From: Acanthococcus lagerstroemiae
Taxonomy: Eukaryota > Arthropoda > Insecta > Hemiptera > Eriococcidae
Assembly: GCA_031841125.1 (NCBI GenBank)
Contig: CM063114.1
Location: 32,633,574-32,697,573, forward strand
Direction of reading: 5' to 3'
Length of the DNA: 64,000 bases
Part shown: positions 1 through 11,500 of the stretch, in pieces
How positions within the stretch are numbered: the stretch's first letter is position 1
Layout of the letters: every line of letters starts with the position of its first letter
Notes under the pieces: generated by a model
Told to the model about the DNA's origin: nothing
Database searches by the model: none
Seen by the model: only the letters and a program-made list of their open reading frames with translations
Made by a program: the position numbers and the translations under genes

Positions 1-718
1 CTCGGTTTCCCGCTTAGCCAGTCCGTGTGTGCATGGAAGAGCAGTTGTGTCGAGATTTATCGCAAAGGAGGTGCGAGAAGTAGCGATAGTGAAAATCGCA
101 CAAGTGTAAAACCTGAGAACTAGATGATGTCATGATTGCAAAACATTTCTCGCAAAAGTTGACGAGCGCTCTACTTTTCTCTCAGACAGTTCACTCTCTT
201 CAATATTCTTCTGTCTACTTGTGTCTCTTTCTCTTTTTGTTTTCCCTAATTTTTCAACTGTTTTTGAATTTTGCGGCTTGTTAACATTTTTTGAATTGAA
301 TAAAATTAATAACATTAAAAAAACGTGGTCGAGAAACGAAATAGATGATTTAATTTCACGTTGTAAAAATTTTGAGGAATTGTGGAACGTGCGGTGTGTA
401 TCGCATTAAAAAAAGAGACGCTCTAAAGAGCTTTACAAGGCACTTTGCCACCACTGTTGATGAAGTAACCCAGACGATACATAATCTGCGGAATCAATTT
501 CAATCCAAAATTTAAAAAATGGGAACAAAAAGTGGTCAAGATACAGTAGATGATCAAGGGAAAATGGGAATATTTTTATGCTTTCACAACTGTTTGTGAA
601 TTGCACAACATGTTCCATTTTCAGTTCTTGTAGTAGTTGATGATATGCCCCAAATTGCATACGGCGTGAAATCTACTTTTCCACCCAAACTGATCGTTTC
701 TTTCTTTTTTGGGGAACT
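1..718. other. No recognised gene
   Basis: AT-rich sequence with short fortuitous open frames on both strands. I see no conserved protein motif, convincing splice structure or repeat boundary. Pyrimidine-rich patches near 170-250 look like ordinary low-complexity DNA. Confidence 0.5.
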
Positions 719-1081
719 CAGGGACGTACCGATAGGAGAGCACCCCCCCCCCGTCCGTAGGAATTTTTCACTCAGCAGTTGGGAAAATTTACCATTTCAG
801 TCAGGCGAGTTGAAAAATCCAACAAGTTTAAAAGTTTTTATTTATTTATTTATTTTTGGCTTTTATATTAGGGAGTTGAGTTGAGAACAAGTCAAAAGGT
901 TTTTTCTTCTTTTGCTTTGATACTTGGGAATTTTGAGTTGAGTCAGTTGGAAAAATCCAACAAGTCAAAAGGTTTTCTTTTTTTTTGCTTTGATACCCGG
1001 GAATTTAGAGTTGAGTCAGTTGGAACTTTCACGATTTTTACACCCCCCCCCCCCCAGGAAAAATTCTTCGATACGTCTCTG
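719..1081. mobile_element. hAT-like non-autonomous element (MITE)
   Basis: The left end reads CAGGGACGTACCGA and the inverted right end CAGAGACGTATCGA (12 of 14 identical). The bases just outside are ggggaact (711-718) and gtggagct (1082-1089), which match at 6 of 8 positions, as expected for an eroded 8 bp hAT target-site duplication. The 363 bp body has no transposase. It contains two long C runs (743-752 and 1043-1055) and a tandem repeat. Ends and TSD are seen directly; the hAT assignment follows from the 8 bp TSD and the CAG start. Confidence 0.6.
821..1031 (+). repeat. Degenerate tandem repeat, about 65-73 bp unit
   Basis: The phrase aacaagt(c/t)(a/t)aaagg recurs at 821, 886 and 959, each time followed by a T-rich stretch, a gctttgata-like stretch and gagttgag(tcagttgga). 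Spacing is 65 then 73 bp. The array lies wholly inside the MITE at 719-1081 and makes up most of its interior. Confidence 0.7.
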
Positions 1082-2690
1082 GTGGAGCTTCAACTTGCTC
1101 CATCAGTAAACACAGTGCTTTAATTCGTTTTCTTTTCATCGCGATACACGTTTACGCACGGCCTATAATTTTTTTCTCAAAAGCGGTCTATCAAATGTAA
1201 ACTCTCTATCCATTTTTCTCGCAGAAGTTCTGACACTTTTCTGTCAGAGAGAGAAACTATCGGAATTTCTCGCGTAGTATAAACTGTTTACGATTTTACT
1301 CGCAGGATGATGCAACTTATATGTAAACGTAGCTTAATGTGTTCATTAAAGAACGACATTCCATGGTGAAAACTGCGCAGATATTTTCCAATGCCTACAA
1401 TTTACTCTATCTTATGGCAAATTATGTTCATTTTCTTTTAATTCGTTTAAATAATTGCAGGGTTAAATAAACTAATACGAATGGGACTAGCTTCATGTAC
1501 TGATAATTTTACTAAAACAGCGTTGTTTACCTTAGGATATTACCATTACCGCCGATTCACACGAGCGCTCTAAATTAAAGCCCCCTTCGGTATGTCAGGA
1601 TCGAGTATGCCTCGGAATTCTGAGAAAAAATTGTCGAATACGGTATAGTTAATGGATAGTAAACAATGCAAAATCATTATTGAAAAATTGTGAAACATCA
1701 AACATCTTCATTTTGTTTTTAAAGAAAAAATCAGGTATTACACTTAATTTGATAGCGAAGGGCGAAAGTGGGTGGAAGGTAAACTTTTCTCGACGTTTCA
1801 TCACGAGAGAAATCGAATGATACTAAATTTCCATTTTTAGGTATAACTCGAGAAAGAATGACGGTATGTGAAAAGTTGTTGTGTGATTCCATAGAGCATA
1901 GCTAGAAATAGAAAGCTATTTATCTGATGCAAAATCTATCGAATAGGAAGGGAGATTTTCCCCTCCTTTTTCCGTCGAACGAGGCATGAAGTAAGTGGTG
2001 ACGAGTCGTTAGAACCGAAAGGAATGCTCGATCTTGCAAAAGCTTACTCTGAGACACAACTCTCGGGTGTTTGAAATATACACATTAAGGTATCCTTTTC
2101 TTTTCGATTTTCGCTACCACACATGCGCTCCAAGCTGACAGTAGGTAGGATTGAAAATGATGCAAAAAGTATACAGTAATAGGGGGGGGAACTTTTGATC
2201 GCTTAGCATGCGATTAATTGATGCATGCAACTAATGTCCTGTAAGCCTTCACTTCGAGCACATTTTCTGGCAATACCGTAACCGTTACGAAGAAAAGGAC
2301 ACAAGAGCCGACAGACGAAGCAGAAAGCATTTTTTTACATCAGCTTTTCTCTTGTGGGCCCGTTCGCGTGAGTTTTTTCAATTCTAAAACGTGATGCCAG
2401 CGAACAACTGAATTACAATCGGCCCTTAATATCTCGATAAATATTTAAATAGAGTAAAGGATTTTGAGAAGAAAATTAAATTTCAAACCAGATTAAAAGC
2501 TTTGCCCAGTAATCCCTTACTAATCTAGCTCCTCAGCTATCACGCGCTTCCCTCACGTTGGCATGCTCGGTACTGCACGCCCTTCACTTTCTATCTATGA
2601 GTCAGCCAGTTGATCAGTTCTCTTGGTCCGTTTATCTAGCTATATCGGTTCTTGTATTTCAAAAGCGAAAGTGAGATTCTCTACATAGCA
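1082..2690. other. No recognised gene
   Basis: AT-rich DNA without a sustained open frame, recognisable domain or clear repeat boundary on either strand. Confidence 0.5.
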
Positions 2691-2692
2691 TA

Positions 2693-2722
2693 ATATCGTC
2701 ATCTTAATTATAAAACCTTCTA
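2693..2722 (+). repeat. Left arm of a 30 bp inverted repeat flanking a retroelement
   Basis: The reverse complement of this segment matches 5583-5612 at all but one position, with core tagaaggttttataattaa. The arms are 2.86 kb apart and enclose the non-LTR element at 2874-5553 plus about 150 bp on its left. They could be the TIRs of a DNA element into which the retroelement inserted, or a cruciform remnant. Confidence 0.75.
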
Positions 2723-2873
2723 AGTGCTATTATGCACATTTTACAGGAGAGACAATGAGGAGGGCCATTTATTCAAATGTTACACATTTTTTTCATTTAT
2801 TCTTAAAAATTTTTAAGTCGTTGTAAAATGTTTTGGCTATTACCATAAGGTGCGGTACAATCACTTCTATTTC

Positions 2874-5287
2874 ATGAACGAAAATAAAATTCAAGACCTG
2901 AACAACTTTATGCACTTCCATAGCCTAGTCTCGTAGAACAGGGTCCCTAATAAATACGGCAAAACTTTAGACCTAGTCCTGAGCAATATCACTTAACGGT
3001 CAATCTAGGTCATCCCTTGTCAACACCTTCCGATAGCTATCACCCTCCTTTGGAAATAGATTTATCACTCGCTCGAATTTTTCATAAGATGAACCCCCCC
3101 ACACCTCCAGTCGCTTCTCCAGCCTATAACTTCGCCAAAGCAGACTTCTTTAACATGTATCTGCTGTTGAAAGAGACATCCTGGGAAGAATTGTATGAAA
3201 TTACTGACAGCAATGAAGCCGCGAGCTATTATCAAAAAGCGCTACACGATATTATAAAGAGAACCGTTCCCCTTAGAACCTATCGAAAAAAAATCAAGTA
3301 TCCTTCTTGGTTCTCAAAAGAAATAATCAATAATCTTAAAATAAAAGGGAAATTGCACTCTAAATTTAAGAAAACACAATGTTCCAGTGTACATCAACAG
3401 TTCGCCACGTGCAGGAAAGAAACTAAGAAGTTAATCAAAGAGGCATGGGAGAGGCATAATCGTAATGTAGAAGGACTACTCAAATCCAACCCGTCACAGT
3501 TTTGGAGATACGCAAATAACTCGCGTAAAAATATGGGCTCAAACACTACTAGCATTGAGTTTAAAGGGCAAATACTTAGCTCACCGAATGAAATCTCAGA
3601 GGCATTTGCCTCACATTTTGCCTCAGTGTTCCTCGCTGATGAGGAACTCACTACCAATCAGAAACTACAAACGAGTTTAACCCGTGCTTCAAATTTAAAT
3701 TTAACTTTAAATCTAAATACTGTGCATATTAAAACTGTCACTGTAGACGAAGTGAAAGGTGTCATGGGTTCCCTGAAACCTAAACTATCAAGCGGACCAG
3801 ATGGTATCCCATCATACATTTTTAAGGCTTGTAAAGATCTCTTGGCTCCGCCGTTGACACACATTTTCAATATCTCCCTTCTAAACTCGCAATTCCCTGA
3901 AACATGGAAAATATCTGAAGTAATACCAGTGCCTAAAAATGACAACAGGAAAGACTTGACTAATTACCGGCCCATATCCCTTATACCTGCCTCAGCTAAA
4001 ATATTTGAAACTGTGGTTTATAATAAGCTTTATCCAAAGATAAAAAACTACTTGGTTTCTTCTCAACATGGTTTTATGGAAGGCAGATCTGTCCAGACCA
4101 ACTTAATTCAATTTACTCAATACGTCCTGAAAGCCCTCGATGAAAGAACACAAGTAGACGTTATATATACAGATTTCAGTAAAGCCTTTGATAAAGTACA
4201 CCATCGTATACTCATAACAAGAATGCAGGAGCTTGGCTTTTCGACAAATTTGGTTAACTTTTTCAACGCGTATTTGGGAAATAGGAAACAGTTTATCTCG
4301 TTCAGAGGAGCCGAGTCTACATACTTTGACTGTACCTCGGGGGTACCACAAGGATCCATTTTGGGGCCCTTATTATTCTTGATATTCATTAACTCTGCCG
4401 CAACGGTCCTCCGCGATTCAGAAATTCTACTCTATGCAGACGACATTAAAATTTTCAGACAAATAAAATCAGCTGCGGACTGCGATCTCTTACAACAAGA
4501 TATAAATCGACTAGCCACTTGGAGTCTACAAAACGGACTACCGTTCAATCTGAGCAAATGCGAAAAAATTACATTCAGAAGAATACTAAAAAGAATCGAG
4601 CATGACTATCATATAGATGGAGCCACGTTACGGGAAGTTGACAGGGTGAGGGATTTGGGGGTGATTCTAGATGCAAAACTTACGTATAAGGACCATCTAT
4701 CTAACATCGCATTGAAATCAAACAAAATGGTGGGTTTTATAATCAAGAGTGGACGAAATTACATTGATGTTGATACGCTCAAAGTACTATATTTCTCACT
4801 TGTGAGATCCCATTTAGAATTTGCATCATTAGTCTGGAACCCAACAACGCAAAAGGGAGTGAAATTGATAGAGAAAATCCAAAACCGTTTTCTGAAATAC
4901 TTATACTTCAAACTATTCTCTTACTACCCTACTGATGTAAGCCACACAGAATTAAGAACAGGTTTCGGGGTCATCAGCCTAGAAAAACGCAGACTAATAA
5001 CCTCCCAATTACTGCTATATGACATTGTTCATAGTAAAATATGCGATGAAAATCTACTGCGACAAATCTGCTTTCGGGTACCCTCGTTCCAAGCGCTCTC
5101 AAAAGATCTATTCGAAACAATAACTGCCCACACAAATGGACACAGGGAGTCCGCTATGAATAGGGCGGCACGTCTGTATAATAACATAGTATCTAAAAAT
5201 CCCCACGTCGATATATTTTTCTTAAAACGTTATAATTTCAAGAATATAATAACCAAAATCATAGCGGCTCCAAATTTTAAATTTTAA
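2874..5287 (+). pseudogene. CR1/Jockey-like non-LTR ORF2, 5'-truncated (endonuclease C-term + RT)
   Basis: Reverse transcriptase of a LINE, which copies element RNA into DNA at a nicked target. The long open part (3017-5287, 756 codons) starts at a TTG, not a true initiator. RT motifs in order: SSGPDGIPSY near 3789, NYRPISLIP near 3961, DFSKAFDKVHH near 4168, GVPQGSILGPLLF near 4339 and YADD near 4432. The C-terminal region contains LVRSHLEFASLVWNP. Upstream, the end of the apurinic endonuclease is readable in another frame from 2874 (NKYGKTLDLVLSN), with an in-frame stop near 2938 and a one-base frameshift near 2990 before SDSYHPPL. The N-terminus of the endonuclease and ORF1 are absent. RT motifs appear intact, but the truncation makes it a dead copy. 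CR1 versus Jockey clade cannot be settled by eye. Confidence 0.88.
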
Positions 5288-5553
5288 AATAACCAGACGC
5301 GTGCTCCGAGCTCCTTACTGGAGGGGGGGGGGGCAAGTGGTAACCCTGCGTGCACTTTTTTTCCTCTCTCTTTTTTTTATGTTTTTATTTTCGATATACT
5401 TTTAAAATATTTTAATTACTTTACTTTCCTATTAGGTACTTATTATTTTGTATTTTTTTTTTTTTCATTTATCATATAAATTTATTGTATCTCTGCCTTG
5501 CTCCTCCTGTAATTGGCCGAAAGGCTGTTGGAGGAAAATACATTATTATTAAC
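5288..5553 (+). mobile_element. 3' UTR and 3' end of the CR1/Jockey-like element
   Basis: Follows the ORF2 stop. It has a G11 run at 5323-5333, a long T-rich tract, a hairpin at 5502-5535, then a short ATT-type tail (cattattattaac) rather than a long poly-A. I could not identify a matching target-site duplication on the left side, so the exact ends are uncertain. Confidence 0.65.
5502..5535 (+). other. 3' UTR hairpin of the non-LTR element
   Basis: TCCTCC (5502-5507) pairs with GGAGGA (5530-5535). Inside is a second small stem, GCC-GAAA-GGC, closed by a GNRA-type tetraloop. Similar two-tier hairpins with different outer stem sequence occur near the 3' ends at 39260-39292 and 62542-62579. In LINEs such hairpins are known as recognition sites for the element's own RT. 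Confidence 0.65.
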
Positions 5554-5582
5554 AAAAAAGTAATTTTACCAAAATTGAAACA

Positions 5583-5612
5583 TAGAAGGTTTTATAATTA
5601 AGCTGACGATAT
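5583..5612 (-). repeat. Right arm of the 30 bp inverted repeat
   Basis: Partner of 2693-2722 in inverted orientation, with one mismatch. It begins about 30 bp beyond the 3' tail of the non-LTR element. Confidence 0.75.
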
Positions 5613-5810
5613 GTCATAAAATGCGCCCCATATTTTTTATTACGAAGTCGGTTCGATACGGAGCATACAAAAATGTTTGAATTGTGAGTTCTAATTTCTT
5701 TTCAAGTTCGTTCCTCCCCTTGCCACCATGTACCACCAACCTTAAAATTTAGCGTTAAAATATTGGTTATTTCACTCGCTAATTACGGATATCGCATCTC
5801 AGTTCTTTAT

Positions 5811-6310
5811 TTATTCCCAACTCGGGCCCAGAAAACCAAGGTTCGGACTTGAGATGGGCAAAGTTTCCTTCAAGTATTGAAATGGGGACTTTTTCGATCC
5901 CTGATCAGGAATATCGCGGGAATGTTTTGATCTGGTCCCAGTTTGAACCCAAAAGATCAAATTTTGGACCCGAAACGAGCAAAAGTAATTTGATTTGAAA
6001 ATTCGAACAAAGTATTGAAATGGGCGTTTTATAGCATTAGATTTCGTATTCCGTCTCATTTTGGGGCTCAAAAAATTCCATTCTTGAAATGGACAAATTC
6101 AAGTCGATTGAAAAAATGGAACGATGTACTGAAATGAGATTGCGAGTATTACATGTGATTTTGGATATAGTTACAGATGAGGTCCGGAAATTAAAAGTCC
6201 TTATAAATGGATGAAATTGACTTGGCTTAAAATATCGAATGAAGTGTCTGAATAGAAGCTATTGTATATAGTTGATTCCGAAAATTATATCAGATTTTGA
6301 TTCCGGTCGG
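5811..6310. repeat. Old degenerate tandem array, about 115-140 bp unit
   Basis: The phrase (t)a(t/c)tgaaatggg and its variants recur near 5872, 6013, 6127 and 6243. Each is followed by a tt-rich segment ending in gga-t or tccg and preceded by gg(a/g)cc-type phrases such as ggtcccagtttgaaccc. Copies are strongly diverged, so boundaries are approximate. Confidence 0.5.
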
Positions 6311-6469
6311 GTCCCATTGTGAGCCTCAACATCCGAATTTAACACACTGACTCGAATTAGAAAATTAAAAGAATTATCGAGATAGCTTCTCTTTCTGAAT
6401 TGCTGAATCTGAATACTTGATCAGATTTTTTTCATCAAGTCCAATTTGAGCTCCGAAATTAAAATTACA

Positions 6470-7070
6470 ACCCAGGAAAAAGATTCCCCTTACTCAGAAA
6501 AGAGAAAGGATGATTTTCCTCTCTCTTCGTGGAAAGAAACAAGTTCATTTTACCTAGAACGATTGTTTTCCACATTTAAGTAAGGACATGAAAGGAACAA
6601 CGTTCTTTTCGCTTAATAAAGGAAAGAGATAATTTCCTTCTCTTTTCTCGAAGAAAAAAAAATTACACTAATCTAAAAAGGGAAGGGATAAGTTTTTTCT
6701 TTCATCGAAAAAACAAGCGTGTTTCGACATCCTAGAAGAATGAAGTTACTTTAATGCGCGATAGCAACAATGTGATTTTCTTCTCTTCCATCGAAGGAAA
6801 ATGAATAGAGGTTTTCTCATTTAGGAAAGGGAAGGGACGATTTTCTTCCTTTTTCGCAAGGAAGAAAACAAATTTTCGTTTCTCAAGGAAAGGAATAAGA
6901 TTCTTCTCCTTTGAGAAAATAAATATACGATTCTATTCTGTTTCTCCAAGGAAATGAAGTTCCTCTCAGTTAGGTATAGAAAGAGCTGATGTGTTTTTCT
7001 ATTTTATCAAAGAAAGAAACAAGTTTGCTATTTCTCAAGAAATAGAACAATCTTTTTCTCGTTACTCAAA
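6470..7070. repeat. Degenerate array of alternating purine/pyrimidine blocks
   Basis: A purine block like ggaaagggaagga, then gattttcttctc, then cgaaggaaa-aac recurs near 6505, 6622, 6681, 6833 and 6888, with spacing from about 55 to 150 bp. Adjacent purine and pyrimidine blocks are near mirror complements, so single strands could form many short hairpins. No coding potential is seen, although the open frame of the next retroelement runs into it. Confidence 0.5.
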
Positions 7071-7077
7071 AAGAGGA

Positions 7078-8403
7078 ACCACGTTACTCTCATCTACCCC
7101 AAGCGAATGGAAAAACTCAGATATAATTTTGATCTATAAAAAGGGAGAAAGACATAAAATTTCTAACTACCGTCCTATTAGCCTAAGCCCAACAACCTCA
7201 AAAAAGTTTTCGCAGATCCTGGTAAACAGACTAAAAAACTTACTGACCTTCCAACAACCCAAAGAACAGGCTGGCTTTAGATCGGGTTTCTCTACGTCTG
7301 ATCATCTACACGTCATTAGACAACGTATAGAAAAATGCAACGAATATCAGATCGAGCTCAACCTGACCTTTATCGACTTCACCAAAGCTTTTGACCTGCT
7401 ACTGCACGGTTTCCTGCTATCAGCAATGAAAAACCAAGGTATACCAAAAGTATACGTAGATATAATCGAAGAAATGCTATCAAAATTAAAGGGGAGAATA
7501 ATTACAGATGTAACAGGGAAATACTTTGAAATACAAAGAGGAGTGAGACAGGGAGACCCCCTGTCCCCGTTCGAATTTAACTGTGCTTTGGAGGAAATAT
7601 TTAGAAATTTAAAATGGGAAAAAAAGGTATTAAAATAAATGGGGAATTTCTTAATAATCTAAAATTCGTGGATGACGTAGTACTGATAGCGGGTGACCGC
7701 GCAACATTAGACAACATGATACGTGAACTAAATGAAAAAGGAACTACAGCAGGATTTTCAATGAACCTGACAAAAACTAAACTGATGAACAACAGAAACG
7801 AAATATACGACATAGCGATAGGAAAGAATTTAGTGAGTTGGACGGAGAGAACCACCTATCTGGGGCAACTCATAACATGTGAAAATAATTGGAAAGAAGA
7901 GGTCGAGAGGAGAATTACCTTGGCATGGAATAAATTCTGATCGCTAAAATTCATCTTAAAAGGACCGTTCCCACTAAACGCAAAAAGCTAAATTTTTAAT
8001 ACTTGTATTCTTCCCACCTTAGCATATGGATCAGAAACTTGGGCTTTAACAAAAAATCTTGAGCAAAAAATTAGGACCACGCAAAACACAATGGAGCGTT
8101 CGATAATGAATATTAGGAAAAAGGATCGAATAAAAATTACAAAAATCAAAGATACAATAAAAAATAACATGGATGCGGTAAAAATAATAAAAATGAAAAA
8201 ATGGAAATGGGGAGGACACGTTGCGCGGATAGGTGAAAATCGATGAACAAACAAAATCACTTTTTGGTTCAACACGGGAACTAGAAAGCGTGGTGGACAG
8301 AGGACCAGGTGGAGAGATGATTTTAGAAAACTTCTGAGGCATGAAAACTGGCAAAGAGTCGCCCAAGACCGGGCGGAATAGAAAAGGTTGGAGGAGGCTT
8401 TTG
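7078..8403 (+). pseudogene. RTE-type non-LTR reverse transcriptase, 5'-truncated and broken (copy A)
   Basis: Homology begins around 7078, with the RT motifs NYRPISLSP (near 7168), FIDFTKAFD (near 7373) and RGVRQGDPLSPFEFN (near 7538). A one-base loss in an A run near 7616-7625 shifts the frame; the continuation from 7614 holds the catalytic box as FVDDVVLI, where related copies have FADD. After a stop at 7938 the C-terminal part is still readable: LPTLAYGSETWAL near 8015, WKWGGHVARIGENR near 8203 and RTRWRDDF near 8308, with several stops. This C-terminal pattern is typical of insect RTE elements. The 3' end is near 8520 after an aataaaa stretch. It is non-functional. Confidence 0.85.
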
Positions 8404-8520
8404 CCCAAACCTAGGGCCACGTGACGCGATGTTCCATGTTCTTAGCAATTATACCGTGTACACATAGAGAAAATTTATTATAGAACTAAGACCATGCGCC
8501 ATGTAAATAAAAGCTTTGAT

Positions 8521-11500
8521 TGACTCTCATCTACAAAGGTGTTGTGAAGATTCACCGTAACGCCAAGTGAGGTCCGCTGAGGTGGACCCAGCGGCTAAGA
8601 AGAATCGTTAGCTCTACGTTATAAAGCTCGCAGCTTCCTACAATAATAAGGTAATAATTTTATTGTCAGCAAATAATTGCGACGGAACCGATGCAGTTAC
8701 TGAGCACGTAAAAGCGATTTCGAAGTTACTTTTTTTTAAATCACAAATAGTATGATAGATATTGTTATTAGGCATTTTAGCGTACGACACAACAATGGCT
8801 CTCAACAGTGAAAAATTATTTAAAAATTTCCAAGGTCAATTTCTAGAACAGAGTAGCGTAAAGACGTTTCCACTTGACAACTGGTATACAGATAATGAGC
8901 GTGCGCCTTCCGCAGGGCGAATTTTTCGACTTGCTTCCGCTTAATCAATATGGCGGATTCTGATAAATCCGCGACTGTGGGCGTATGCCGAATTTGTTGG
9001 GCAATCATCGAGGAAGTATGAGTCTGAAGGGCAAAGGTGAGGGGTCAGCGATCAGCTGAGATATTCGACCCGCAAGTGGGGCCGGTGATTTTAAAACATC
9101 GAGAACGTAATGATTCTAGTTGGTCATGATTTAGACGATGCTGCAAAAGTGTCACATATGGCCCCGAATGACCGCATGCGAAATTTTAAACAAATTGGAG
9201 ATAGCCCTATGCTACTTGTAACTATTTTTCTTTCTGAACAACAAAATACACGAAGGTTTAGGGTTTCGAATGAAATATTTTTTCCTAGTCTCTCATTATG
9301 TTGGAGACACCTTCCGTCCATTTTGATGATTCTTGTAACATTTTCAGCGGCGGTTTTAGGAAGTAATTCTAAGAAGGGCAATTCAGAATGTATCGCAATT
9401 GAAGGTATTAATTTCACTTCAACTAAATTTGCGCTGGTCCGTTCACTCTATTTATTCGTTGTCCAACATTTACCAGTTGGTTCTCCGGACTGGATTTTGT
9501 GAAAAACATGGAAAACAATAAAATTAAAAACGATTTGCAGTAAATTCTGCAGACGTTATGGTATCAAGTAATTTATAGGAATTTCATCATTTTCTAACCA
9601 TCTAGTGAAACTGATCCTCCAGTCCAGATCTAGAGGCATCTTGCAGTACAAAACACAGTGGCACATTTCAGGAACAATTTCAAAGAGGAAATTCAAAATT
9701 TATAGTAATTGAATGGGTTTCACCTCTTTCCACTCCCTCCCTAGAGCGTTTATATGATTTTGATGTCCTCAATGAAGTATCTACTTGGCTAGAAGGAAAA
9801 TACATGTGTAGTCTTAAACGATCTACCGATTGTCTACCAATTTTTGAAGTATTTCAGCATCAAATTTTTCACGTAAAGAGCATCTAACTCCTTCCCCGAA
9901 TATGGGCTTTCTTCGCTCTAGAATTTCTTTAAGGATGGAATATACTCGTACTGTTACAGTTTAGGTTCGTCTCTTCCATCAAAACGATCCAACTGTAGGA
10001 GTCATTTCTTGGACATAATGCTTGATATATAAGTTTTCTTTGCCATTAAATCCCACTAGAAATAATATTTTTATACTCCCTTCCTCATCCCGACTCCACA
10101 GAGTGGCACTATACAGGGCTGGCACGAACGTTGACTTCTTCTTTGATATACAAATAGTATTCGGTTTACAGGTACATATTTTTTAGATTACTGAATTCGA
10201 TTTGGAGGTGAATGTGGTTTTTACTTCTCTCCAGCACTGTACAACGATGGACTTTTCATCCTCTAGTGTGTTCTGTGAGTTTAGATCCAACCGTTACAGT
10301 CAATATCGAATTCAGTAACGTAAAATATCTATAAATCGAAAAATTCACCGAAATAATGAGTCAAATTTTGTTTTAACACTCCCTCCTGTACAACTCTGAT
10401 GGATCAGTGGTACAATCCTCGTCGAAATTATACTCAGGAACTAGGAAAAATTGGAAAAACGTACATATTAAAAAATACTCGCTTTTGTTGGACCCTTTTT
10501 CGAAACCACCCAGTGAAAACATTACATCAGTGAACGCCTACCGTAAAATATACATAGTGTTATTTTTAAAGAGAGTTGGAGCAGCTATCCAAAATAAGAC
10601 CAGGATTGTTTCCAATGCAGTTAGATAGGATTCGAGAAAGAAATACCCAGTGTAAAATTTCAAAACTCATTTTACCACAGAAAAAGGTATGCTAGCCAGT
10701 GTTTTTCCTGCTCGAGAGGAAGGGGGAAGAGAGACAGACAGACAGAGAAGGGTGGACCAGGCATCTAGTTTGTAGAAAGGAAGCTAATTTTAATGAGGAT
10801 GTCACCGATACGAGTTCCCAGCGTAGTCGAGACAGTATCTTGTTTCTACGTCTCTACAAAGTGCAAATAGGTAAGTAGGAAAAAAGTAAAACATTTCAGC
10901 GGCAGGTATAAAAAATACTTTTTACGTTGAACTTTCCGTTCTGACTCCAAAACATTATTTTCAGGGATCAGGAACAATTTTTTAATGGTTCAACATAATA
11001 AACCATCTCCCACCATTGGCCAGTGTGAATGTATTTCTGCGCATTCGCTCCAAAAATTGATGGGCACATTTTAGAAGCCCTTCAGATTAAAGGGCGAATG
11101 TGGGTGTTCGATCTTAATTTAACAAAGACGACATCGGTAACGTGACGTAATCATATTACCGAGTGCGAATTAATTTTCAACATTTTGGGAGTAGGTCGGT
11201 CTGCGAAAATTGTCAATCAGCTGTGCGCAAAATGACCTTGAAATTGATGAATATGAAGAAGAAAACATTTTTCTTTCGACTACTCCGCTCCTTCAATGTT
11301 CTTGGCGGCAACCAAAATACCACACTTCACATTACACGAAAAAGCTTAGAAGTTTCTACAGTTCACCGACTACAAACGTTAGTAAATTTATATTAAGTAA
11401 GAGAAATTTTACTAAATAACACACGAGTGCAGCAGTCGTATGCAGTTTTCTGTTCTTCTATTTTCAATATTGATTCTAGCAACTACTATAGAGCATAATC

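Noticed and set aside
9110..9502. 130-codon plus-strand frame
   Set aside because: No recognisable domain, a 97-codon frame on the opposite strand, and no coding-like composition.
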